A stretch of 64,000 bases of DNA from Ohtaekwangia sp. (GTDB taxonomy: Bacteria; Bacteroidota; Bacteroidia; Cytophagales; Cyclobacteriaceae): contig JAJNPV010000042.1 in the NCBI GenBank assembly GCA_021155195.1, positions 310,001 to 374,000 on the forward strand, read 5' to 3'. Below are positions 16,723 through 25,449 of the stretch, piece by piece. The notes under the pieces were generated by a model, which searched no databases, was not told the DNA's origin, and saw only the letters and a program-made list of their open reading frames with translations. The first letter of the stretch is position 1. Each line of letters opens with the position of its first letter. Position numbers and translations under genes: made by a program.

Positions 16723-18633
16723 ATGACTTCGCTCGAAATCCTTAACAAGTATTGGGGGTACACTCAATTTCGATCGCCACAAGAAGAGATTATTGATGCG
16801 GTGTTAGCGAAGCGCGATGTAGTCGCTATTCTTCCAACCGGAGGAGGTAAGTCCGTTTGCTTTCAAATTCCCGCACTCATGGAGGATGGAATTTGTCTAG
16901 TGATTACACCGCTCATCGCACTCATGCAAGATCAAGTAAAACAATTGAAACAATTGGGAATTCCCGCTGTAGCGGTTCATGCGGGCATGCATCATCGTGA
17001 AATTGATATTACCCTTGATAATTGTGTGTATGGGAATATAAAATTTCTTTATCTCTCACCCGAGCGCTTGCAAACTGATTTGTTTAAAGCACGCGTTATA
17101 AAAATGAATGTGTGCCTGGTGGCGATTGATGAGGCGCATTGTATTTCACAGTGGGGCTATGACTTCAGACCGCCCTATTTAAGGATTGTTGAACTTCGGG
17201 AAATTAAACCCGGAGTTCCTTTCATTGCTTTGACAGCTTCCGCAACGAAAATAGTTAGGGATGATATCTCTGAAAAGTTGGATCTAAAAACTCCCGAGGT
17301 TTTTCAAAAGAGCTTTGCCCGCGATAATCTTTCGTTTGTAGTTCGAAAAACAGAAACGAAAGAGAAGAAGTTGTTAGAGGTTCTACGCAAAGTACCGGGT
17401 GCAGCCATTGTTTATGTGCGATCCAGAAAATCAACAGCATTGTTAGCAGCATTGCTCAGTAAGAATGGATTCTCTTCTACATTCTATCACGCAGGATTAA
17501 CGCATCAGGAGCGAACAGCCAGACAGGAGGAGTGGATTAGTAATAAGACTCGCGTGATGGTAGCCACTAATGCATTTGGCATGGGTATCAACAAACCGGA
17601 TGTGCGGGTAGTAGTTCACATGGATTTGCCCGAGAATCTTGAATCGTATTATCAGGAGGCAGGCCGTGCAGGCCGTGATGGGAAACGATCCTATGCAGCT
17701 ATTATTATTCATGAAGTAGATGTGCAGGCGCTTCAAAATAAAGTGTTGCAATCTCAACCTGAAATAAATTATCTAAAGAAGATCTACCAAGCCCTGGCAA
17801 ACCAATTTCAAATTGCGGAAGGAAGTAGTCAGGGGGAGAGTTATGATTTTGAACTTGAAGCGTTTTGCAAGAACTTTAGCTTCAAATCAACGGAAGTTTA
17901 TCCAGCTCTAAAAAAATTAGAAGAATTTGGTCTTTTGGAATTTAATGAAAGCTTCTACCGCCCTTCTATGCTTCATATCTCCTTTGATAAAAAGAAGTTG
18001 TATGAGTTTCAGGTGGCGAATGCGCGTTTTGATTTCGTAATTAAAGCGTTGCTGCGGTTGTATGGCGGAGAGTTGTACACCGACTTTACAGCTATCTCTG
18101 AATCTCAGATTTCAAAAATGTTAAAACAATCAATAGCTACTGTTAAATTGGAATTAGAACAACTACATAATCTACAGGTAATTGTTTACGAACCTGTAAA
18201 TGAAAACCCGAAAATTACGTTTGTATTGGCAAGGCAAGATGCTGAGCGATTACCAATCGATAAGCAGGAGTATGGTCGCAGGCGCGATCTTCATTTGTCG
18301 AAAATGGAAGCTATGAAAAAGTATGCAGAGCAAGATCATCAATGCCGCATGCAAGTTATTCAGGAATATTTTGATGAAGTGACTTACGCAACTTGTGGCA
18401 TGTGCGATGTGTGCGTTGGCAAACGGAAAAAGGAAAATCTTGCTATGCTAAAAGATTATGAACAACAGATTTTGTATTTATTAAAACAGAAACCAATGAC
18501 GGTAGAGGACCTGGAGACTGCTGTAGATCCCTCTGAAAAAGAATTATTTATTGAGGTGGTTCGTGAAATGGTAGACTCAGATCAGATTGCGTATGATGAG
18601 TTTTGGGTACTTCGAAAGACAGATCATTCCTAA
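16723..18633 (+). CDS. recQ: RecQ-type ATP-dependent DNA helicase
   Basis: A 636-residue SF2 helicase. Walker A is in LPTGGGKSVCFQIP (near 37-50), the DEAH box in AIDEAHCISQWGYDFRP (near 133), and motif VI in YYQEAGRAGRDG (near 307). The RQC zinc cysteines lie in HQCRMQ and TCGMCDVC (near 540-565), followed by a winged-helix stretch. No clear HRDC domain is visible, so it matches the shorter RecQ class. It unwinds DNA 3' to 5' in recombination repair. It abuts the hydratase gene and is followed 2 bases later by an AlkD-like gene. Confidence 0.93.
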   Translation: MTSLEILNKYWGYTQFRSPQEEIIDAVLAKRDVVAILPTGGGKSVCFQIPALMEDGICLVITPLIALMQDQVKQLKQLGIPAVAVHAGMHHREIDITLDNCVYGNIKFLYLSPERLQTDLFKARVIKMNVCLVAIDEAHCISQWGYDFRPPYLRIVELREIKPGVPFIALTASATKIVRDDISEKLDLKTPEVFQKSFARDNLSFVVRKTETKEKKLLEVLRKVPGAAIVYVRSRKSTALLAALLSKNGFSSTFYHAGLTHQERTARQEEWISNKTRVMVATNAFGMGINKPDVRVVVHMDLPENLESYYQEAGRAGRDGKRSYAAIIIHEVDVQALQNKVLQSQPEINYLKKIYQALANQFQIAEGSSQGESYDFELEAFCKNFSFKSTEVYPALKKLEEFGLLEFNESFYRPSMLHISFDKKKLYEFQVANARFDFVIKALLRLYGGELYTDFTAISESQISKMLKQSIATVKLELEQLHNLQVIVYEPVNENPKITFVLARQDAERLPIDKQEYGRRRDLHLSKMEAMKKYAEQDHQCRMQVIQEYFDEVTYATCGMCDVCVGKRKKENLAMLKDYEQQILYLLKQKPMTVEDLETAVDPSEKELFIEVVREMVDSDQIAYDEFWVLRKTDHS

Positions 18634-18635
18634 AA

Positions 18636-19382
18636 ATGAAAACAATAAAAAAGGTTACGTCACAGAAAAAGGTAAACTCTTCAAAACTGACAGCAAAGGA
18701 ATTTATAACAATACTCACTAGCCTGCGGAGTAAGAGCATAGATAACTTACGCTTCTTTCATTATGGGAATTCGACCAACAAAGCACTGGGAATTCGAATG
18801 GCTGATGTTTTCGCAACCGCAAAGCGATTTTATCTGCTTCCCTTGAATGAGGTGGAAAAGTTGCTCGACAGTGATTATTACGAAGCTAGATTGGGTGCAG
18901 TGAGTATCATGGATTTTCAAGCACGAGATAAGAAGGTGACTGCTGAAAGGAGAAAGGAGCTTTATGATCTTTATATAAAACGCCACGATAGAATAAACAA
19001 TTGGGATTTGGTGGACCGAAGTGCGCCTTATGTGGTGGGCGGATATTTGTTCGATAAACCAAGAGCCATACTCTATAAACTCGCAAAGTCAAAGAATATC
19101 TGGGAGCGGAGAACAGCCATTGTTAGTACTTACTTTTTTATTCGCCAGAATGAACTTGATGATACATTTAAAATTGCCGAGATTTTAATTAATGATACAG
19201 AAGAACTAATAAACAAAGCGGTAGGTAGTTGGGTACGAGAAGCAGGTAAGCGAGATCCCTTGCGGCTAATTGAATTTCTGGATGAGCATGGTGCCACAAT
19301 GCCAAGAGTTACTCTTCGGTATGCGATTGAGAAATTAGATAAGAAGCAGAAGGATTATTATTTGAAACTGGGCAAGATCTGA
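18636..19382 (+). CDS. AlkD-like DNA alkylation repair protein
   Basis: About 248 residues from ATG 18636, which lies 2 bases after the recQ stop; a TTG inside recQ would add eleven residues. It shows the helical HEAT-like repeat character of the AlkD family, with the typical block NNWDLVDRSAPYVVGGYL near 122-140, containing the W-D pair important for alkylated-base recognition in AlkD. Such proteins excise bulky or positively charged alkyl-purines without base flipping. The lysine-rich N-terminus (about 25 residues) is extra. Its end faces the DUF4349 gene with 10 bases between. Confidence 0.85.
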   Translation: MKTIKKVTSQKKVNSSKLTAKEFITILTSLRSKSIDNLRFFHYGNSTNKALGIRMADVFATAKRFYLLPLNEVEKLLDSDYYEARLGAVSIMDFQARDKKVTAERRKELYDLYIKRHDRINNWDLVDRSAPYVVGGYLFDKPRAILYKLAKSKNIWERRTAIVSTYFFIRQNELDDTFKIAEILINDTEELINKAVGSWVREAGKRDPLRLIEFLDEHGATMPRVTLRYAIEKLDKKQKDYYLKLGKI

Positions 19383-19392
19383 ACTTAAAATA

Positions 19393-20196
19393 TTAGTTGA
19401 CCCTTTTTGCTTTTCTTCTCCTAAGCCACCAGATAATACCAATTGCTATCCCGATTACAAAGGGCCAAAGATTTATTAGAAAGATTAGAAAGGTTAATAA
19501 ATTATCCCATCCACCTTTTAGTGATTCAACGAATTTTGTGGCAAATCCGAAATCCGTTCCGATGATTTGGTAGTAGGAAAGGTTTAGTGTGCTAAAGGAA
19601 ACTTGATTCTTTAGATAATTTAAACGACCTGTCATCGATTCAATTTCAGACCTGACATTAGCAATTTGACTTTCAATGGCTAGGATGTCTGCAACAGTCT
19701 TGGCTTGTTTTAAGATTTCGCTATAGCGGGCTTCTAACTCTCTTTTTGTTTTTAGTCTTGCCTCAACGTCAATAAATTCTTCAGTTACATCTTGTGTGTT
19801 TATTCCTTTATTTTCTACTTTATCAGCAAGTGCTTCAATTCGTTTAATCAGATTATCAAATTGATCAGCCGGCACCCGGATAGTCTGATTGTATTGCAAG
19901 CGGTCGCCATAATTGTTTTCATTCTCACCAGAAATATACCCGTTTAACTCTTTACTGATTTTTTCAATTTCCTCTTTTGCTTTTTTAACATCGTTGGTTT
20001 TGAATTCAAGTTGCCCATTGCGAATCAGTTTTCGTTCGACCGAAACTACTTGTTCTGATTGCTCTGAATCGGATGCGTCAAAAGCTACCTCTTTAAGACT
20101 CATGGATGCTTCGTCAGAAGGGGCAAACTTGGCGGCTCTCCTGTTATCGCAGGAAAAAAACAAGACAAACAGAATAAGTAAGAGGTTTATTTTCAT
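19393..20196 (-). CDS. DUF4349 lipoprotein with coiled coil and C-terminal helix
   Basis: About 267 residues from ATG 20196. The N-terminus is a lipoprotein signal with lipobox FFSC. The DUF4349 core has RNGQLEFKTNDVKKAKEEI, a Glu/Lys-rich coiled coil near 110-185 (TKRELEARYSEIL, IESQIANVRSEIESM) and a transmembrane helix near 235-260 followed by RRRKAKR. A lipid anchor and a second membrane span suggest it bridges or scaffolds at the inner membrane, but no function is known. It lies downstream of pgk beyond pgk's terminator. Confidence 0.82.
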   Translation of the reverse strand: MKINLLLILFVLFFSCDNRRAAKFAPSDEASMSLKEVAFDASDSEQSEQVVSVERKLIRNGQLEFKTNDVKKAKEEIEKISKELNGYISGENENNYGDRLQYNQTIRVPADQFDNLIKRIEALADKVENKGINTQDVTEEFIDVEARLKTKRELEARYSEILKQAKTVADILAIESQIANVRSEIESMTGRLNYLKNQVSFSTLNLSYYQIIGTDFGFATKFVESLKGGWDNLLTFLIFLINLWPFVIGIAIGIIWWLRRRKAKRVN

Positions 20197-20223
20197 ATGC
20201 ATTAATTCGATCACAAAGTAAAT

Positions 20224-20252
20224 AAAAAAGTCAGGCTTGGCGACCTGACTTT
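20224..20252 (-). terminator. Intrinsic terminator of the pgk operon
   Basis: On the minus strand AAGTCAGG (20251-20244) pairs with CCTGACTT (20235-20228) around an eight-base loop and runs into TTTTTT. It starts 22 bases after the pgk stop. Confidence 0.8.
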
Positions 20253-20273
20253 AACGATTTCATTATTCAAATA

Positions 20274-21458
20274 TTATTCAAGTGCTTTTACACCTGGCAA
20301 TACTTTTCCTTCAAAATATTCCAACAATGCGCCACCACCCGTGGATACATAACTTACTTTTTCTTCGAACCCAAATTTGGCAACCGCTGCAGCAGAGTCG
20401 CCACCGCCTATCAATGAGAAGGCACCTTTGTTGGTTGCTCTTACCACCGCTTCGGCAATAGACTTTGTTCCTTTCTCAAATTTCTCCATCTCAAAAACAC
20501 CCATAGGCCCATTCCATAAAATGGTTTTTGATTCTTCAACAACGGCTGAGAAAACCTGTGACGCTTGTGGGCCGATATCTAACCCCATCCAGCCATCAGG
20601 AATGGCGTTGTTATTTACAACTTGGGTATTTGCGTTTGCATCAAACTTATCACCTGCTATGGAGTCAATCGGCAAATGAAGTTCAACGCCTTTAGCTTTG
20701 GCTTTTTGAATGAGCTCTTTGGCAAGGTCTAATTTATCCGCTTCGACTAATGAATTACCAATGTTTCCACCTAATGCTTTGAAGAAGGTATATGCCATAC
20801 CTCCGCCAATAATCAAGTGGTTTACTTTATCAAGAAGTTTTTCAATAATTAAAATTTTATCTGAGATTTTTGCACCCCCCATAATAGCAGTGAAAGGCTT
20901 TTCAGAAAGTTCAAGAACTTTTTTGGCATTGGCTAATTCAGCAGCCATTACAAATCCTGCACATTTATCTTTAAAAAACTGAGCCACAATGGTGGTTGAA
21001 GCGTGTGCCCGATGGGCTGTACCGAATGCATCGTTTACATAAACGTCTCCGTGCTTCGAAAGTTTTTCAGAAAAAGCAACATCACCTTTCTCCTCTTGCT
21101 TATAAAAACGAAGATTTTCTAGAAGCAATACTTCGCCAGGTTTTAAGGCGGCAGATTGACTGAAAGCTTCATCCCCAATGCAATCTGTGGCAAATTTAAC
21201 ATCAACTCCTAAAAGTGCCGATGTTGCGGAGAGCGTATGCTTCAATGAATATTTTTCTTCAGGTCCATCCTTCGGTCTACCGAGGTGCGACATCAGAATG
21301 CAACTGCCTCCATCCTTGAGAATTTTTTGAATGGTAGGGATTGTAGCGCGAATACGATTATCGTCTGTTACTTGAAAACTTTTGTCAAGGGGTACATTAA
21401 AATCGACACGAATGAGGGCGCGCTTTCCACGAAAGTTGAGATCATTAACTGTTTGCAT
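20274..21458 (-). CDS. pgk: Phosphoglycerate kinase
   Basis: The 394-residue protein matches the whole Pgk family: RVDFNVPLDK near 17-26, the substrate-binding MSHLGRPKDGPEEKYSL near 58-74, LLENLRFYKQEEKG near 112, the nucleotide-binding AIMGGAKISDK near 190, and GGGDSAAAVAKFG near 348. It catalyses the ATP-producing step of glycolysis from 1,3-bisphosphoglycerate, and the reverse step in gluconeogenesis. It is the last gene of a minus-strand run with pfkA and an SRPBCC gene and is closed by a clear terminator. Confidence 0.97.
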   Translation of the reverse strand: MQTVNDLNFRGKRALIRVDFNVPLDKSFQVTDDNRIRATIPTIQKILKDGGSCILMSHLGRPKDGPEEKYSLKHTLSATSALLGVDVKFATDCIGDEAFSQSAALKPGEVLLLENLRFYKQEEKGDVAFSEKLSKHGDVYVNDAFGTAHRAHASTTIVAQFFKDKCAGFVMAAELANAKKVLELSEKPFTAIMGGAKISDKILIIEKLLDKVNHLIIGGGMAYTFFKALGGNIGNSLVEADKLDLAKELIQKAKAKGVELHLPIDSIAGDKFDANANTQVVNNNAIPDGWMGLDIGPQASQVFSAVVEESKTILWNGPMGVFEMEKFEKGTKSIAEAVVRATNKGAFSLIGGGDSAAAVAKFGFEEKVSYVSTGGGALLEYFEGKVLPGVKALE

Positions 21459-21491
21459 AAAAAACTTTTTTGAGTTCGCGAAGTTAGCAAA

Positions 21492-22031
21492 TCAAACTGG
21501 TAGAGAGCTTACCTTGGAGCGGCTATTTTCCGCAACCGATTGAAGGTTACTTGCAAAAATTGGAATGAATTGCATCCATTCATCAGACTCCGCATACTTC
21601 TTAATAGTTTCATTACGCTGAATAAGCAAACGTGTGAGGTATCGCTTCAGGAAAACAAAATCAGCTAACTCTCCTAATAATCCCATGGGCGATTCAAAGT
21701 AGAAGTGATCCACCATCATGGTATCTCCATTCATTTCGTAAAAGAAATGATCGTGAATCATTGCTTTGAAGGTGCCCTTCACCATTTCGTCCGAAAAGAA
21801 AAATGGTCTTGTATATTTTGTGATTTGGGTTTCTAATGTTTGTCTAAAACCAAGATGAGTTGCTTGCCAAAGTACTTTTTGATTAAGGCCTATCAATCCG
21901 CTTGTCACGCCACCAACAGCTTTTTCTTTTGTTTGTTCAACCGATATTTGATGAAGATCGATGCTTCTTGAAAGATCAAAACAAACATCTATCGGTGCCT
22001 GAATTAACGTACTTAGTTCAATCTTGTCCAT
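21492..22031 (-). CDS. SRPBCC (START-like) family protein
   Basis: About 179 residues from ATG 22031 (MDKIELSTLIQAPIDVCFD), chosen over a TTG at 22052 that lies inside pfkA. The opening pattern, beta strand then aP.e.vFdl..., and the later FFSDEMVKGTF, HDHFFYE and VDHFYFESPMGLLGELAD match SRPBCC proteins of the cell-division-inhibitor-like subgroup. They bind hydrophobic ligands in a helix-grip fold. Placement between pfkA and pgk suggests co-transcription with glycolytic genes, but nothing in it points to a role in glycolysis. Confidence 0.75.
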   Translation of the reverse strand: MDKIELSTLIQAPIDVCFDLSRSIDLHQISVEQTKEKAVGGVTSGLIGLNQKVLWQATHLGFRQTLETQITKYTRPFFFSDEMVKGTFKAMIHDHFFYEMNGDTMMVDHFYFESPMGLLGELADFVFLKRYLTRLLIQRNETIKKYAESDEWMQFIPIFASNLQSVAENSRSKVSSLPV

Positions 22032-22041
22032 TTTCCACAAG

Positions 22042-23151
22042 TTAGTCTCCAAAACTTATTCCCAATCCCTTAGCGGATTGTACCAGAAAAGAATCTGGTT
22101 TTAAAAAATTATAATCTTGAATAGCGTCTTTTAAAGATACCGAAGTAATCGTATTATTTTTAAAGGATACCATTCTTCCAAAATTATTTTCCAATGCAAG
22201 CACAAAAGCTTTTACACCAAACAACGATGCAAGTACCCGATCAAAAGCAGTAGGAGTGCCGCCTCGTTGCACGTGGCCCAAAACTGTTTCTCTTATCTCC
22301 GCCTGGCAGCCTGCTTGTTTTAATTGGCTTGAGAGCTGAAACGCAACTCCGCCCAAGCGTACATGTTCCGAACCTTTTTCGCCTTCAGAGGAGGTTATAC
22401 TGCCGGCTTTTGGTTTAGCGCCCTCGGCAACTACAATATTTACAAACCCTCGCCCATTTTTATATCGCAATTCAATCTTCTTAACCAGTTTATTAATGTC
22501 GTATGGAATTTCGGGGATGAGACAAATTTCGGCACCACCAGCAATAGCCGTATGAAGTGCAATCCAACCCGCATCGCGCCCCATTACTTCCATAATCATT
22601 ACCCGATGGTGACTTTCGGCAGTGGTTACAAGTTTGTCGAAACTATCGGTGGCAATCTGCACGGCTGTTTGAAACCCAAAAGTTAGGTCTGTTGCTGATA
22701 AGTCATTATCAATGGTTTTAGGGACTCCTATCATCGGCAATCCTTTTTCAAAAAGGGCTTGCGAAATTTTTTGAGAACCATCGCCACCAATATTTATGAT
22801 GGCATCGAAGTTTAATTTTTTGAGTTTGCTTACAAGTTCATCCGAGCGGTCTTTAAACTGAATTGTTCCATCCGCTTGAGGTACGGGAAATTTTAAGGGG
22901 TTTCCTTTATTGGTTGTTTTAAGAATGGTACCTCCTTTAACATGAATTCCGGCAACGCGCTTGATTGTAAGTTTTACAATCTCCTGCGGCTCATTTAATA
23001 CCCCATTGAAAGCCTCGATGCTTCCATATACCTCCCATTTTTCACCGGAAATACTTTCCCTTCGGGCGCGTTTGCATACTCCCCGTATTACTGCGTTAAG
23101 CCCGGGAGCATCGCCACCACCTGTTAGTACTAGTATTTTTTTAGTCATCAA
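22042..23151 (-). CDS. pfkA: 6-phosphofructokinase
   Basis: A 369-residue PfkA-family enzyme with GGGDAPGLNAVIRG at the N-terminus, GGDGSQKISQ near 121, PKTIDNDLSATDLTFGFQTA near 140-160, MEVMGRDAGWIAL near 190, and the fructose-6-phosphate motif LGHVQRGGTPTAFDR near 290. The glycine in GGDGS is the ATP-type residue, whereas the lysine in PKTIDND is the one usually seen in pyrophosphate-type and group III enzymes. The phosphate donor therefore cannot be called from sequence. It commits carbon to glycolysis and is upstream of an SRPBCC gene and pgk. Confidence 0.92.
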   Translation of the reverse strand: MMTKKILVLTGGGDAPGLNAVIRGVCKRARRESISGEKWEVYGSIEAFNGVLNEPQEIVKLTIKRVAGIHVKGGTILKTTNKGNPLKFPVPQADGTIQFKDRSDELVSKLKKLNFDAIINIGGDGSQKISQALFEKGLPMIGVPKTIDNDLSATDLTFGFQTAVQIATDSFDKLVTTAESHHRVMIMEVMGRDAGWIALHTAIAGGAEICLIPEIPYDINKLVKKIELRYKNGRGFVNIVVAEGAKPKAGSITSSEGEKGSEHVRLGGVAFQLSSQLKQAGCQAEIRETVLGHVQRGGTPTAFDRVLASLFGVKAFVLALENNFGRMVSFKNNTITSVSLKDAIQDYNFLKPDSFLVQSAKGLGISFGD

Positions 23152-23251
23152 TAACCTTTCAGATAAGCTGTCAAATCAAGCATTCACAATAATATAATCT
23201 ATGAATATCTAAATAAGTTCTTAAAACACAACTAAGAATTATGTTATTTTT

Positions 23252-24208
23252 TTATTGTGCAGCGGCCCGATGCAAGCGGTCATTTATTGCTTTGCCGAGT
23301 CCGCTTTCAGGTACTAATTCCGTCAAAATAATCTCGAAATCTTTTTTGTCCAGTTCCCGCAAAGCCGAAAAAAGACGCTGGGCTGCTTCTTCGGTACTGC
23401 CGGATTGCGAGAGTACAATCTGATGATCGGGGTTTATGGTTTCTATTTTTTTGGAGAAGGCGATGACGGCAATTTTTTTTGAAGCGTATTTTTTTACGAG
23501 TTCGGGCAGATTGCCGATCACCACTTTTTTTTGAGGGGCATAATGGCTTTTTAATTGACCGGGTGCTTTTGGGTTGGATGAGGAGTTTAGCTGGACTGCC
23601 ACTTTTCCAATTTCTTTCTCAATCGCCTCAAGGCTAAGGCCACCGAGTCTAAAAACAATAGCCTCATCATTTTCAAAACCAATAATCGTTGATTCGATTC
23701 CAACCTGGCACACTCCACCATCCAGAATATAATTAATTTGATTGCCCAGTTGGTCATTTACATGCGATGGCTGGGTAGGACTCACATATCCAAAAGGGTT
23801 GGCGCTAGGGGCAGCCAAAGGAAATGATAGAGATTGTAAAAGGGATTGTGTGAGTGTATGATCGGGGCAGCGAATGCCAACGGTATCCATGCCTGCTGTT
23901 ACCAGATCGGGGATGATCGCTTTCTTTTTTAATAAAATAGTGAGTGGCCCGGGCCAAAACACGTGAGCAAGCTTTATTGCCTTTTCGGGAATTGATTCGA
24001 CCAGATTTTTCGCCTGATCAAGACTGGAGACATGCACAATTAAGGGATCGAAGTGCGGCCTGTCTTTTACCGTAAATATTTTTACAACTGCAGTTGGATC
24101 GAGCGCATTGCCGGCCAGGCCATAAACGGTTTCTGTCGGGATAGCAACGAGTTCCCCACTTTCCAGCAACAGTTTTGCTTTGATGATATCTTTTCCAATC
24201 TCAGCCAT
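23252..24208 (-). CDS. sua5: L-threonylcarbamoyladenylate synthase, Sua5 type
   Basis: This 318-residue protein has the YrdC domain (IPTETVYGLAGNA near 23, KDRPHFDPLIVHV near 48, WPGPLTILLKK near 85, RCPDH near 113, APSANPFGYVSPT near 132, ESTIIGF near 171). It also has the extra C-terminal Sua5 domain introduced by PKAPGQLKSHYAPQ near 213. It makes threonylcarbamoyl-AMP from threonine, bicarbonate and ATP for the t6A37 modification of ANN-decoding tRNAs. A perfect TAGCTTTG box (24223-24216) lies only 7 bases before the start codon. Confidence 0.93.
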   Translation of the reverse strand: MAEIGKDIIKAKLLLESGELVAIPTETVYGLAGNALDPTAVVKIFTVKDRPHFDPLIVHVSSLDQAKNLVESIPEKAIKLAHVFWPGPLTILLKKKAIIPDLVTAGMDTVGIRCPDHTLTQSLLQSLSFPLAAPSANPFGYVSPTQPSHVNDQLGNQINYILDGGVCQVGIESTIIGFENDEAIVFRLGGLSLEAIEKEIGKVAVQLNSSSNPKAPGQLKSHYAPQKKVVIGNLPELVKKYASKKIAVIAFSKKIETINPDHQIVLSQSGSTEEAAQRLFSALRELDKKDFEIILTELVPESGLGKAINDRLHRAAAQ

Positions 24209-24282
24209 AAAGAAGCAAAGCTAAAATTTATTTGCCATGAACTAATAAAGGCTGTATGTTGCAATGGCTAAAACGTAATGTC

Positions 24283-24444
24283 ATGAGCAACAAAACACGT
24301 TCAATATTAAAAGGGATTGCAGTGGTTCTTGTGCTGCTTGCCGTTCTAATGGAGCTTAAGATTATCATCATCCCAGCCATTGTGGTGTATAAACTTTGGA
24401 TTGTAGTGATTGCCTTTGGTCTTTTATTAATTGGATCGAAGTAG
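24283..24444 (+). CDS. Small two-helix membrane protein, unknown
   Basis: 53 residues from ATG 24283 (MSNKTRSILKG); an in-frame ATG at 24256 would add nine residues. Two hydrophobic stretches (about 10-22 and 26-49) leave almost no soluble part. I do not recognise it. Its last 18 bases overlap tail-to-tail with the Nudix gene on the other strand. Short hydrophobic genes of this kind are often under-annotated; coding is supported by the clean hydrophobic pattern and a plausible start, not by family identity. Confidence 0.55.
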   Translation: MSNKTRSILKGIAVVLVLLAVLMELKIIIIPAIVVYKLWIVVIAFGLLLIGSK

Positions 24445-24969
24445 CTTTTCTTTCATCCGCAGGATCGATTGTTCCTGGTTCCAATCTTCTAAGGTTTTCA
24501 GGGGAATCCATTTCACATCATGCGATTCTTCACTAACAATAACGGTTTCGGTGGCGTCCGCTTCTATCAGAAATCGAATGTCAAAATGAAAATGTTCGCC
24601 TAAATCTTTCCTTGCAGGAATAAGATGGATGTCAACATCAAATGGAGTTTGTGAAATAACGGTTAGGTTTTTCAATCCGGTTTCTTCTTCCGCTTCGCGC
24701 AAAGCAACTCGCAACACATTTTCATCTCCATCGGCATGGCCGCCAGGTTGTAACCATTTGTTCAATTTTGCATGATGAACCAACAATACCTGGGTGCGAC
24801 TGGAATCTACAATCCATGCTGAACCCGTAATGTGACCCGGTAGATGCGATCGTTCAAAACAGTTTTGCTGAACCAGCAATTCACTGAATCGGGGAATAAA
24901 AAGTTTTTCTGCTGAATAAGGGGTTTTGTAATCAGAAAAAAAATGAAGGAGTGATTGACAATTCATCAA
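24427..24969 (-). CDS. Nudix hydrolase
   Basis: A 180-residue protein with a complete Nudix box, GGHADGDENVLRVALREAEEETGL (about 93-116), containing the REAEEE metal-binding glutamates. About 50 residues precede the Nudix fold. The segment HVILVHH-like STQVLLVHHAKLNKWLQPGGH marks the first strands. Nudix enzymes cleave nucleoside diphosphates linked to another group; the substrate is not predictable here. It follows the small secreted protein gene on the minus strand and overlaps the convergent membrane gene by 18 bases. Confidence 0.88.
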   Translation of the reverse strand: MMNCQSLLHFFSDYKTPYSAEKLFIPRFSELLVQQNCFERSHLPGHITGSAWIVDSSRTQVLLVHHAKLNKWLQPGGHADGDENVLRVALREAEEETGLKNLTVISQTPFDVDIHLIPARKDLGEHFHFDIRFLIEADATETVIVSEESHDVKWIPLKTLEDWNQEQSILRMKEKLLRSN

Positions 24970-24974
24970 AACTC

Positions 24975-25328
24975 CTACTGAATAACAATAGTTACTTTAT
25001 TAAATTTTCCTTCATCCAGTTTAGCAATTATTTCACCACCCCCCGAATTATCTTTATCCCCTTTGCGAACAATTACATAATAAGAGATAGCCTCCATTTT
25101 CTTTAGTTTCACCAACCCCTTCGCATCAGAAGTTTCTTCCATTACACTATTCTCTTCTTTTTGATAATCCGCTTCTGTTTTGTACAATTTAACTTCCGCT
25201 CCAGGAACGAGGTTACCCACTTCATCGCGAACGGTAATCGTTAACGAGGTATTGAAAATTTGTGCGGAGACATCTACAAACGAGAATGAGATCATAGAAG
25301 CGAGCAAGATTGTAAGGAGAGTTTTCAT
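24975..25328 (-). CDS. Secreted protein with carboxypeptidase-regulatory-like domain
   Basis: 117 residues: a signal peptide (LLTILLASMISFSFVDVSAQ) followed by one small beta-sandwich. The core reads TSLTITVRDEVGNLVPGAEVKLYKTEADY, then GLVKLKKMEAISYYVIVRKGD, the pattern of CarboxypepD_reg-like or Cna B-like domains. It is predicted to be periplasmic or exported, with no catalytic residues. It lies between the large surface protein and the Nudix gene on the same strand, 5 bases upstream of the Nudix stop. Role unknown. Confidence 0.7.
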   Translation of the reverse strand: MKTLLTILLASMISFSFVDVSAQIFNTSLTITVRDEVGNLVPGAEVKLYKTEADYQKEENSVMEETSDAKGLVKLKKMEAISYYVIVRKGDKDNSGGGEIIAKLDEGKFNKVTIVIQ

Positions 25329-25360
25329 AGAGATAATTTTAAAGTTTTAAAATATTGTTT

Positions 25361-25378
25361 CCACGCAGAGGCGCAAAG
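25361..25378. repeat. Short repeat-like sequence CCACGCAGAGGCGCAAAG
   Basis: This 18-base sequence lies in the 121-base gap between the surface protein and the small secreted protein. Its wording (ACGCAGAG.CGCAAAG) is one I have seen as a recurrent intergenic repeat in diverse bacterial genomes; only one copy is in this window, so the repeat call rests on recollection. Confidence 0.3.
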
Positions 25379-25449
25379 AATGCTAATATAATTTTCTTAA
25401 GTCCTATCGTCATTCCAGGTTCGTCATTTGTTCTTTGTCCTTCTTCAAT

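Noticed and set aside
25361..25449. Possible CRISPR or phage attachment site near a CGCAGAG repeat
   Set aside because: Only a single short unit, no spacer pattern, and no integrase or phage gene in the window.
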